NCBI GenBank assembly: GCA_947169745.1
Contig: CAMVQZ010000016.1
Location: forward strand, 1-32,128
Direction of reading: 5' to 3'
DNA length: 32,128 nt
Origin: an uncultured Clostridia bacterium
Lineage (GTDB): Bacteria; Bacillota; Clostridia; Oscillospirales; Acutalibacteraceae
Part shown: positions 9,114 through 17,380 of the stretch, one piece after another
Layout of the letters: the number at the start of each line of letters is the position of its first letter
Numbering within the stretch: the first letter of the stretch is position 1
Notes under the pieces: model-generated
Databases searched by the model: none
Seen by the model: the letters and a program-made list of their open reading frames with translations, nothing else
What the model was told of the DNA's origin: nothing
Position numbers and translations under genes: made by a program

Positions 9114-10271
9114 ATGAAAATAAAAAGTATCGTTAAACCTGTGGCTGTGCTTGGTGCATTTGCAGTGCTTATGTCTGCAGCCGGATGCGCTGATACCTCG
9201 TGGAGCTATAAGACAAAGGATAAGACCCTCTCAAACGGCACATGGATATACTATACTTACTCCGCCACAAACGAGGCTATCCAGAAATACGGCGAGGAAA
9301 ATAAGGACGATGACGGCAACAGCAAGACTATAAAAGTGAGCGATTCAAAATTCTACGATTATAAAGTAGAAGGAAAGAAAATGGCTGACTGGATCAAAAA
9401 CAAGGCAAAGCAGAGATGTCTTGAGGCTCTTACAGTGGATAAGCTCCTCAAGGAGAATAAGGTCGAATATGACAAGAAGCCGATTGAGGATTACAGAAAG
9501 CAGTATATTTCATATATGGAGAAAAACGGAAACGATCTCTTTACAACGCTGGGCGTTTCCACCGGCACGATCGCAGACTGCTCTGTCGTTTATCCTCAGC
9601 TTTCAAATGAGCTTTTCAAATATTTCTACGGCAAGGGCGGCCCCAAGGAGGTCACCGACGAGCAGCTGAAAAAATTCTATACCGATAACTATACGGATTA
9701 TTACTATATCCCCTATACCTTTACAACTACAGGCTCAGACGGCAACAAAACCGATATAGAGGATTCCGAAAAGGATAAGGTAAAATCAAACTTCGGAAAA
9801 TATGCCAAGGAGCTTAACGAGGGCAAGAAAAAGACAACCGATATTGATGAGGAATATAAGAAGGATTTCGAGAAGGAAAAATCCGACAGCGTTTCTGATA
9901 CAGCGGATCTTTCAAAATCCTCTCTTCCGGAAAAGCTTCAGGAGGCTATAAAGGCTCTTGGCAGCAAAAAGGCTGATGTCAAGGAAATCGACGGTGTTTA
10001 TTACCTTATATATAAGGGAGATATCAACGAAAAGGCCGCAAAGATAAAGTCAACAGAGGATAAGGATTCCTCGGATTCAGAGCAGGATACAGATGCTGTA
10101 TCGAGAGAGACTGTTCTCAGGGCTATGAAGGATGACGACTACAAATCATATCTTGAAGAAGAATGCAAGAAACTCAAATATGATACCAATGATGCTTGTC
10201 TTTCAAAATATACAGTAGAAAGAACTGTTGACATCGTTAAAAATGAGGAAGCTAAGCAGGCAAGTGCCTGA
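9114..10271 (+). CDS. SurA/PrsA-like (foldase-type) lipoprotein
   Basis: Likely start at the internal ATG at 9114 (AAAGGAAGAACCAG RBS) rather than ORF start 9039; lipobox LMSAAGC; SurA-N-like helical region; located after mfd as often seen in Firmicutes. No clear parvulin active-site motif. Confidence 0.65.
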   Translation: MKIKSIVKPVAVLGAFAVLMSAAGCADTSWSYKTKDKTLSNGTWIYYTYSATNEAIQKYGEENKDDDGNSKTIKVSDSKFYDYKVEGKKMADWIKNKAKQRCLEALTVDKLLKENKVEYDKKPIEDYRKQYISYMEKNGNDLFTTLGVSTGTIADCSVVYPQLSNELFKYFYGKGGPKEVTDEQLKKFYTDNYTDYYYIPYTFTTTGSDGNKTDIEDSEKDKVKSNFGKYAKELNEGKKKTTDIDEEYKKDFEKEKSDSVSDTADLSKSSLPEKLQEAIKALGSKKADVKEIDGVYYLIYKGDINEKAAKIKSTEDKDSSDSEQDTDAVSRETVLRAMKDDDYKSYLEEECKKLKYDTNDACLSKYTVERTVDIVKNEEAKQASA

Positions 10272-10278
10272 CAGGTTT

Positions 10279-10309
10279 AAGAGGAAGTCCGGGCGGCTTC
10301 CTCTTTTTG
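10279..10309 (+). terminator. Rho-independent terminator
   Basis: AAGAGGAAG (10279-10287) / CTTCCTCTT (10297-10305) with T-tract. Confidence 0.8.
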
Positions 10310-10332
10310 TCGATTATAAGGAGTGATGTTCC

Positions 10333-11046
10333 GTGGAGGGAATATTTGAAAGAACAGAGCTGCTTGTGGGAAAAGAAGCAATGGAGCGCCTGCGTTCCTC
10401 CAGAGTAGCAGTTTTCGGCGCAGGAGGCGTGGGAGGATATGTTATAGAGGCTCTTGTACGCAGCGGCATCGGCACCCTGGATATCATCGATAAGGACAGG
10501 GTATCTGTCAGCAATATTAACAGACAGATAATTGCAACGACAAAAAGCGTGGGAATGTACAAAACAGAAGCTGCAGCAGAAAGAGCATACAGCATCAACC
10601 CGGATGTGAAAATAAATATTTATAACCTCTTTTACAGCGAGGAAACAGCCGGAGAGTTTGATTTTTCCCGGTATACTTATGTGGTCGACGCTGTGGATAC
10701 CGTCAGCGCAAAAATATCCATAATCATAAGAGCACAGGAAAAAAACGTTCCGGTCATTTCGTCAATGGGCGCCGGAAATAAGCTTCATCCGGAAATGTTT
10801 GAAATATCTGACATTTACAAAACCTCGGTATGTCCCCTGGCAAGAGTAATGAGAAGGGAATTGAAGGCAAGAGGGGTCAGAAAGCTTAAGGTAGTCTATT
10901 CCAGAGAAGAACCCATCACTCCGGCGGTAAAGCTTTTTGATGACGAAAGCAGAAAGCCTGTGCCGGCAAGCATATCCTTTGTGCCATCAGCTGCAGGTCT
11001 TATACTTGCCGGCGAAGTGGTAAGAGATATAACAGGAGCAAAATAA
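10333..11046 (+). CDS. tcdA: ThiF-family tRNA threonylcarbamoyladenosine dehydratase
   Basis: GTG start with AAGGAG RBS; VAVFGAGGVGGYVIEALVRSGIGTLDIIDKDRVSVSNINRQ, VVDAVDTVSAK, VISSMGAGNKLHP, TSVCPLARVMRRELKARGV. Confidence 0.94.
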   Translation: MEGIFERTELLVGKEAMERLRSSRVAVFGAGGVGGYVIEALVRSGIGTLDIIDKDRVSVSNINRQIIATTKSVGMYKTEAAAERAYSINPDVKINIYNLFYSEETAGEFDFSRYTYVVDAVDTVSAKISIIIRAQEKNVPVISSMGAGNKLHPEMFEISDIYKTSVCPLARVMRRELKARGVRKLKVVYSREEPITPAVKLFDDESRKPVPASISFVPSAAGLILAGEVVRDITGAK

Positions 11047-11047
11047 T

Positions 11048-11707
11048 ATGGAAATGATAGCAGCTCTTAGCAATGAATACATATCTGTAAAAGAAGCAAA
11101 GCCCAGTTACGGGGGCAGTCAGGGATGGTTCCGGAAAACCGACCCGAAAATTGACAGACATGGGTGCGGAGTGATCGCAGCTGCCGATGTTATGCTTTAT
11201 CTGCTTATAAATGTCCCGGAATATAAAAACCCTCAGCTACTGGAATATCTTGCAGGGAACTCTCCTGTGGAAAATGGTATTGAAGCCGACATATATACAG
11301 ATATGATAAGACGGCTGTGCCGGGAATATTTTTCTATCAGTCTGTGGGGACTGGACAGCTCAAAAATGAAACGGGGAATAAAAAGGCTGAGCCGACGGTA
11401 CGGCTGGACGCCCCCGAAAATATGGAAAACCGGAAGCCGCTCCTTCGGGGAAATATGCTCTTCCCTTGAACAAAATATCCCTGTCATACTCAGGATCGGA
11501 GGCAGCGCCGGAAATTATACCGACGGCTTCAGAAAAAATATGATCGGGCAGGAGGATTTCACACCGGAAATGTTTCACGGCAGGGGAGAGAGGATATTCA
11601 GACATTTTGTAGTGGTGACAGGCGCATTCCGGAACAAAAGCGAAAACTGGCTGAGAATTTCTACCTACGGAAGAGAAGCGTATATTTTAGAAAGAAATAA
11701 ATACTGA
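11048..11707 (+). CDS. Uncharacterised protein, candidate C39/papain-like cysteine peptidase fold
   Basis: Begins 2 nt after tcdA; RHGCGVIAAADVMLYLL (candidate Cys) and RHFVVVTGAFR (candidate His) followed by ISTYGREAYI. Confidence 0.5.
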   Translation: MEMIAALSNEYISVKEAKPSYGGSQGWFRKTDPKIDRHGCGVIAAADVMLYLLINVPEYKNPQLLEYLAGNSPVENGIEADIYTDMIRRLCREYFSISLWGLDSSKMKRGIKRLSRRYGWTPPKIWKTGSRSFGEICSSLEQNIPVILRIGGSAGNYTDGFRKNMIGQEDFTPEMFHGRGERIFRHFVVVTGAFRNKSENWLRISTYGREAYILERNKY

Positions 11708-11710
11708 AAA

Positions 11711-11891
11711 TTTAAGGCAACACCGCTGGGCGACCGCCTGACGGCTTTGCACGCCATCTTTCGGCAAATTTTCCGTCATTTTCGCCAAAATCTCCTTGAA
11801 ATACGTCAGTATTCCTGCGTCGATTTTGTCAATCTGACAAAAAATTATGCTCGAAATCTGACGCGCAATCTCTGTGCGGTGTTGCCTTAAG
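11711..11891. mobile_element. MITE-like non-autonomous element
   Basis: Perfect 15 bp TIRs TTAAGGCAACACCGC (11712-11726) / GCGGTGTTGCCTTAA (11876-11890), internal 8 bp-stem hairpin TTTTGTCA-ATC-TGACAAAA, and 8 bp direct repeat ACTGAAAA at 11703-11710 and 11892-11899. Confidence 0.85.
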
Positions 11892-11976
11892 ACTGAAAAA
11901 ATAATAATGGGTGTGTGGCAATGGTAAGTTTTTGCGCGTCTTGGTTGTTTATTTCATCCGACAGTCTGTGCAGTTG

Positions 11977-12311
11977 CGTGCCTTCGGCACGGAGCCAAAA
12001 AGGTGAACCAGGGTTCCCCCCTCTGGAAATCCCTCCTCCTTTTTTAGTGCCGAACATACTGACAGCTGACAAAAGTGCGTATGTACCTCTGCTTCTATGA
12101 GCAGAAATCAAGGAACATAAGCAACCCTTGTTATCATATAAACCGACAGCTCCAAATATGTTCTACCCGGCTCATACCATGCTGAATCAGCCATACAAAC
12201 TACCCGACAAACACAGCAGGGGTTCAAGGAGGGGAATTACAAAAAGGGGCAACCTCAAAGGGGGCGCAGCCCCATTTTTGGGTCCCCGTTTTGTCCCGTG
12301 CCGGAGGCACG
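11977..12311. repeat. Candidate hairpin-flanked repetitive element
   Basis: Ends share inverted similarity: CGTGCC-TTC-GGCACGGAGCCAAAAAGGTGAACC at left; reverse complement of right end reads CGTGCC-TCC-GGCACGGGACAAAACGGGGACCC. Confidence 0.5.
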
Positions 12312-12388
12312 CACCGCAGAGACTATCGCCTCAGAAAACAAACCATATACGCACAGACTACCCCCATAACAATACCTCAATACCTATC

Positions 12389-12496
12389 GCCGCGCGACGA
12401 GAGTATATGTACGCACGACAGAGCGAATGGAATGAGCGATAACGCGAACACGCTCAGTGCGAGCACGCACCGAGGCACGCACCGAGGCACGCACCG
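12389..12496 (-). repeat. Partial copy of the structured intergenic repeat family (minus orientation) with 12 bp tandem units at its promoter-facing end
   Basis: Reverse complement contains GTGCGTGCTCGCACTGAGC..GCGTTATCGCTC..TCGCTCTGTCGTGCGTACATATACT.TCGTCGCGCGGC as in 1-100; 12-nt units GAGCACGCACCG/AGGCACGCACCG/AGGCACGCACCG at 12461-12496. Confidence 0.85.
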
Positions 12497-12502
12497 CCTG
12501 TA

Positions 12503-12531
12503 TTGACTTATGGATGAATTTATGGTTTAAT
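12503..12531 (+). promoter_or_regulatory. Sigma70-type promoter for V-ATPase operon
   Basis: TTGACT (12503-12508), 17 nt, TTTAAT (12526-12531), upstream of first ntp gene. Confidence 0.65.
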
Positions 12532-12568
12532 CTAATTGTATGTACACTTTGAAAAGGGGGGATAAAAG

Positions 12569-12880
12569 GTGGCAAAAGAAATGATAGAAGCTATACTACA
12601 GACGGAAGAAGAGTGCAGAAAAAAAGAGGCTGATGCAAGGGAACACGCGGAAGAAAAAAAGCGAAATGCCCGGACCGATTCAGCCCGGATAATAAGCGAT
12701 GCCCGCAGTGAGGTTGATAAGATGCTTCGGGACGATGCTGCCGCTATCGAGAAAAGCTCACAGCTGGAGCTCGAAAGGGACAGAAAAAAAACCGACGCTC
12801 AGTGCAGTGAGCTTTGCAGTAAAGCAGACAAAAATCTTGACAGAGTAACAAAGCTTGTCGTTGAAGCTATTACAAGCTGA
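12569..12880 (+). CDS. ntpF: V-type ATPase subunit G/H (stalk coiled coil; E. hirae NtpF-like)
   Basis: GTG start with strong RBS; charged coiled-coil ILQTEEECRKKEADAREHAEEKKR; first gene of canonical ntp order. Confidence 0.8.
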   Translation: MAKEMIEAILQTEEECRKKEADAREHAEEKKRNARTDSARIISDARSEVDKMLRDDAAAIEKSSQLELERDRKKTDAQCSELCSKADKNLDRVTKLVVEAITS

Positions 12881-12916
12881 CTTTAAAAGCAAACTTGAAA
12901 GTGTGGTGATGACGAT

Positions 12917-14899
12917 TTGGCTAAGCTAAAAATGAATACAGTTAAGATCATTGCCCTCAAAAGGGACAGAAAAAGACTTCTGGAACATCTACAGGACAGT
13001 TCCCTTGTACATATCCGCCACAAGGAAGAGGTTGAGGAGGGCTTTGAGAGAACAGACACTTCAGCTCAGCTTAATCAGTTTGACAGAAATATCCTGCTGA
13101 CAGAGCAGGCGCTCAAAATCCTGGACAGGACTTCACCTGATAAAAAAGGGATCCTGGGTGCTTTCAAGGGATCGAAAGAGGTAGACCCGGATTATGTAGG
13201 ACGGCTCAGCGCCAGCTCTGCAAAAATAATCGGTATATGTCAGAAGATCCTGGATCTGGATAAGCAGCGGGTGGATATCGCAGCGGAAAGGATAAGGATA
13301 AAAGCCGCCTCAGCACAGCTTGAGCCATGGAGCGATCTGGATATCCCGATGAACACTCCGGACTCCGCAGCTTCTGCAGTTTTTATCGGAAGCTTTCCTT
13401 CATACTACGATGACACCTCTCTGTCAGAGACGCTGGCAGAGGAAGCGCCCGATCTCGTATTTGAATATGAGCTGCTCTATTCATCTTCAAATCAGACCTG
13501 TGCAGTAATATGTACGCCTCTGAGTCAGAAGGAGGAGGCAGAGAATGTTTTGCGATCAATGGGATTCACAAGACCTCTTAACCCTACCTCAAAGACGCCG
13601 AAGGTAAAAATGCAGAAATATAGGGAAAGGGACAAGGAGCTTGAGGCAAAGCTGGAAAAAACCGAAAAGGATATCGCCGGCTATGTCGGATACAGAGAGG
13701 ATATCCGGGATATACAGGATTATTTCCAGATGAGATCCGAAAAATATAAGGTAATATCTGAGCTTGACCAGACAAAGCACGTTTTCATCCTTTACGGATA
13801 TGTTCCGGAGGAGGATTGCGAAAAGCTTCAGGAAATGTGTGAAAAGGCAGTGACCTGCGTGGTGGAATTCGGACCTGCAGGAGACGACGCTCCGGTAAAG
13901 CTGAAAAACAACAGCTTTACAAGTCCGGCAGAAAGCATTGTAACGATGTATTCCCCCCCGTCTCATTCAGACGTGGATCCCACGCCTGTTCTGGCATTTT
14001 TCTTCTATTTCTTCTTCGGAATGATGTTTTCCGACGCAGGGTACGGTCTGCTGATGATAATAGCGACTACGCTTATGCTGAAGATACTGAAGCCGGATAA
14101 GAAGATGCATGATAATCTTAAGCTTTTCCAGTACTGCGGAATTTTCACCGTATTCTGGGGACTTGTATTCGGCAGTATATTCGGAGACGCTCCGGCTGTG
14201 ATATATAAGATGGTAACAGGCAACGAGATAACAATGCAGCAGATGCTGCCCTGGCCTACTCTTGATACACAAAAGGACGCGCTGACAATAATGATCCTTT
14301 CCATCGGCCTGGGACTTGTACATATCCTTGTGGGTATGGGATGTAAGTTCTATGTTTGCTGGAAGGAAAAGCAGTATGCCCAGGCTCTCTTTGATACAGG
14401 GCTCTGGATGACGATGCTCATCGGCTTTGCAGTCCTGGGGGCAGGCATAGCGGCTCTTCCGGTGCTGGTATATGTGGGCGGCGGCATTTCGGCTGCGTCG
14501 GCTTTGGGACTGGTGCTGACACAGGGAAGAGAGAAAAAGGGCATTTTCGGAAAGATCATCGGAGGCGTTGCTTCGCTTTATGATATCACAAGCTACATAA
14601 GCGACCTTCTGAGCTATTCCAGACTTCTTGCTCTTGGTCTGACCACCGGAGTAATGGCACAGGTCTTTAATATGCTTTCCACATTGATGGGTACCAGCGT
14701 TTTTGGTATCATATTCATGATAGTGATATTCATAGCAGGTCATGCGATAACCATCGGCCTGAATGCACTGGGATCATATGTGCATACGATGCGTCTCCAG
14801 TATGTGGAAATGTTCAGCAAATTCTACGAGGGCGGCGGCAGGCTCTTTGAGCCCTTCTCCCCCGGCAGCAAAAATTTCAAAGTAAAAAAACAAAAATAA
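12917..14899 (+). CDS. ntpI: V-type ATPase subunit I (a subunit)
   Basis: 660 aa; N-terminal LKMNTVKIIALKRDRKRLLEHLQ; C-terminal membrane domain FFFYFFFGMMFSDAGYGLLMI, DITSYISDLLSYSRLLALGL. TTG start. Confidence 0.95.
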   Translation: MAKLKMNTVKIIALKRDRKRLLEHLQDSSLVHIRHKEEVEEGFERTDTSAQLNQFDRNILLTEQALKILDRTSPDKKGILGAFKGSKEVDPDYVGRLSASSAKIIGICQKILDLDKQRVDIAAERIRIKAASAQLEPWSDLDIPMNTPDSAASAVFIGSFPSYYDDTSLSETLAEEAPDLVFEYELLYSSSNQTCAVICTPLSQKEEAENVLRSMGFTRPLNPTSKTPKVKMQKYRERDKELEAKLEKTEKDIAGYVGYREDIRDIQDYFQMRSEKYKVISELDQTKHVFILYGYVPEEDCEKLQEMCEKAVTCVVEFGPAGDDAPVKLKNNSFTSPAESIVTMYSPPSHSDVDPTPVLAFFFYFFFGMMFSDAGYGLLMIIATTLMLKILKPDKKMHDNLKLFQYCGIFTVFWGLVFGSIFGDAPAVIYKMVTGNEITMQQMLPWPTLDTQKDALTIMILSIGLGLVHILVGMGCKFYVCWKEKQYAQALFDTGLWMTMLIGFAVLGAGIAALPVLVYVGGGISAASALGLVLTQGREKKGIFGKIIGGVASLYDITSYISDLLSYSRLLALGLTTGVMAQVFNMLSTLMGTSVFGIIFMIVIFIAGHAITIGLNALGSYVHTMRLQYVEMFSKFYEGGGRLFEPFSPGSKNFKVKKQK

Positions 14900-14924
14900 A
14901 CAGTCAATTCGGAGGTAAAAATTT

Positions 14925-15398
14925 ATGAACGGTATTATTTTCGCCATCCTGGCAGCAACAGTAGCAACAGTTTTCGCAGGCATCGGTTCTGCAAAGGGCG
15001 TAGGCTCTGCAGCACAGACTGCAATGGGCGTCCTCTCAGAGGATTCCTCAATGTTTGGTAAAATGCTGGTACTCACCCTTCTCCCCGGTACACAGGGACT
15101 TTACGGCTTCATCGTCGGCTTCCTTGTAATGATCAACTGCGGCATCCTTGGCGGTACAGAGCCCTCACTCATGCAGGGTCTTGCTTATCTCGGCGCTTCC
15201 TTCGCTATCGGTATCGGCGGTATGATCTCCGGCTTTGCTCAGGGAAAGGCAGCAGTTGCAGGTATCTCAATGTGTGCAAAGGATGAAAAGAACTTCTCAA
15301 AGGCAATGGTATCCATTACCCTCGTTGAGATCTACGCTCTTCTTGCATTCATCGTTTCTCTGCTCATGGTAATCACCATTCCTAACATCAAGATGTGA
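14925..15398 (+). CDS. ntpK: V-type ATPase subunit K (c-ring proteolipid)
   Basis: FAGIGSAKGVG, LLPGTQGLYGF, GFAQGKAAVAG, LVEIYALLAF closely follow E. hirae NtpK. Confidence 0.96.
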   Translation: MNGIIFAILAATVATVFAGIGSAKGVGSAAQTAMGVLSEDSSMFGKMLVLTLLPGTQGLYGFIVGFLVMINCGILGGTEPSLMQGLAYLGASFAIGIGGMISGFAQGKAAVAGISMCAKDEKNFSKAMVSITLVEIYALLAFIVSLLMVITIPNIKM

Positions 15399-15449
15399 TC
15401 AGGCGCGGTACCTACCGCAGTGAATATATAAGTAAAGGCAGGTGCGTTT

Positions 15450-16034
15450 ATGAGCAGCGGCGAAAAGATCCTTGCGAGGATAAGGCAGGAGACCGATGAC
15501 AAAATTGCCGGTATTACTGCCGATGCAGACAAGGTCTATACTGAAGCAGTCAAAAAAGCCGAAAAACAGGCACAGGACATAAAGCATGAAGGCGAACATA
15601 AGATACAGCTTCAGTCAGATAATATGTTGAAGGCTCTTAAAAGTAAAAAGGAGCTGGAAAGACAAAAAGCTATTCTCAGAACAAAAAGACAAAAGATCAA
15701 TGAAGCTATAGATCATATCTACAAATATATGACAGGGCTTGACGACAAGGCATACTTTGATATAATCGTCAGGCTGGCATCCTCTGTAAAGGCTGAAAAG
15801 GGTGTAATATATTTCTGTGAAAAGGATCTGAAAAGACTTCCGGCGGATCTGAAGGAAAGACTCAGCAAATGCGGTGTTTCCGCCGAAATCTCAAAGGAAC
15901 CCTTTGAGAGCATCGAAAGCGGCTTCGTTCTGAAAAACGGGGATATCGAGGAAAACCTCAGCTTCATTTCAATTATCAACGAAAAGCGCGAGGAAATAGA
16001 GGATATCATCAGCAAAGAGCTTTTTAAGGATTAA
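15450..16034 (+). CDS. ntpE: V-type ATPase subunit E
   Basis: Coiled-coil N-terminus and position between K and C; ESGFVLKNGDIEENLSF typical of subunit E C-terminus. Confidence 0.87.
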   Translation: MSSGEKILARIRQETDDKIAGITADADKVYTEAVKKAEKQAQDIKHEGEHKIQLQSDNMLKALKSKKELERQKAILRTKRQKINEAIDHIYKYMTGLDDKAYFDIIVRLASSVKAEKGVIYFCEKDLKRLPADLKERLSKCGVSAEISKEPFESIESGFVLKNGDIEENLSFISIINEKREEIEDIISKELFKD

Positions 16035-16046
16035 GGGGGAATTTGT

Positions 16047-17018
16047 GTGGCATTATCATATGAATTTTCTATCGGCTCGGTAAGAGCAAAAGAGTGCTCC
16101 CTTTTTTCCCAGGCTGATTTTGAACAGATGCTCCTGATGAAAAACGAGGCTGACCTCATCCGTTTTCTCAAGGATAAGGGTTACGGAGAGGGAGACACCA
16201 CTGAGGATATCCTTGAAAGCAACGAAAAGAAAACCTGGGAATATCTCAGGGGAGTTGCTCCTGATATCGAGATTTTCAATGTCTTTCTTCTCCAGAATGA
16301 CATACACAACTTCAAGACTATCCTCAAGGGTACGATATTTGAAAAGGACTACAGAAAGCTTCTCCTGGATCCCTATACTATAGATCCGGATGTGATAAGA
16401 AAAGCTGTTGAAAACAGGAAATTTGACAAGCTTCCGGAATGGCTGGCTGACGCCGCCAGAGAAAGCTATGATATTCTTGCTCACAGCAGCGACGCCCGTC
16501 TTTCTGACGGTATCGCAGACAAAGCCCTGATGGAACATCTCATATCAAAAGGAAAAGCTTCCGGATCGGGATTTCTCAGGGAATACTTTGAAACAATGGC
16601 TTTTTATGCGGATATAAAGATCGCCATAAGAGCCGCGAGGACAAAAGCCTCCAGAGATTATCTTGACGCTGTGCTTTGCAGGGTAGAGGGCCTTGACTGC
16701 AGGGCTCTTGCTGCCAAGGCGGTGTCAGGCTATGATAATCTGCTGAAATATGCAGAGAGCATCCGGGCCTATGACTGCAGGACAGCAATCGGCTTCTACA
16801 GAAGCTCTCCCCCGGCGCTGGAAAGGTTTGTTGACAACAAGCTTATCTCTCTGGCAAAAAAATACTGCAGATATACCACAGAAGGCGCAGAGCCCCTTTT
16901 CGGATATTATCTGGGATGTGAATGCGAGAGAAAGATAATATATATCATATCCGGCGGAATCAACACACGGACTTCTCCCGATAAAATAAGAGAAAGGCTG
17001 CGTGAATACTATGGTTAA
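16047..17018 (+). CDS. ntpC: V-type ATPase subunit C (d-like)
   Basis: DLIRFLKDKGYG, VFLLQNDIHNFKTILKGTIF, YYLGCECERKIIYIISGG; GTG start. Confidence 0.92.
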   Translation: MALSYEFSIGSVRAKECSLFSQADFEQMLLMKNEADLIRFLKDKGYGEGDTTEDILESNEKKTWEYLRGVAPDIEIFNVFLLQNDIHNFKTILKGTIFEKDYRKLLLDPYTIDPDVIRKAVENRKFDKLPEWLADAARESYDILAHSSDARLSDGIADKALMEHLISKGKASGSGFLREYFETMAFYADIKIAIRAARTKASRDYLDAVLCRVEGLDCRALAAKAVSGYDNLLKYAESIRAYDCRTAIGFYRSSPPALERFVDNKLISLAKKYCRYTTEGAEPLFGYYLGCECERKIIYIISGGINTRTSPDKIRERLREYYG

Positions 17019-17331
17019 GAATATTGCCATCATCGGCGACAGCGAAAGCGTCAAGGGCTTCGGCGCTGTCGGTATAGATGTAATACTGTGCAACGAGCCC
17101 TCAGACAGCGCCGTTGTACTGAAAGCGGTGGCTGAAAGAGATACATATGCCATCATCTATATGACCGAGGAGCTTTTTGAGGCGTCAAAAAAGGAACGGG
17201 ATAAATATTCAGAAAAACCCGTGCCTGCAATAATACCCCTCCCCGGTGCGAGAGGAAACACAGGTATCGGCTCCAGGCGTCTTTCTGCCTTTGTTGAGCA
17301 GGCTGTAGGATCCGACATACTATTCAGATAA
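17011..17331 (+). CDS. ntpG: V-type ATPase subunit F (E. hirae NtpG)
   Basis: IAIIGDSESVKGFGAVGIDV, AIIYMTEELFE, PVPAIIPLPG; likely start ATG 17011 overlapping the end of ntpC. Confidence 0.92.
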   Translation: MVKNIAIIGDSESVKGFGAVGIDVILCNEPSDSAVVLKAVAERDTYAIIYMTEELFEASKKERDKYSEKPVPAIIPLPGARGNTGIGSRRLSAFVEQAVGSDILFR

Positions 17332-17380
17332 TACTCTTCGGCAGACGCCGATATACAACACTAATAAAGAGGTGTGAGAT

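Noticed and set aside
11887-12506. Small ORFs upstream of the V-ATPase operon (11887-12111, 11915-12100, 12128-12442, 12291-12506)
   Set aside because: They lie in repetitive/palindromic sequence, have low-complexity composition and no convincing start signals.
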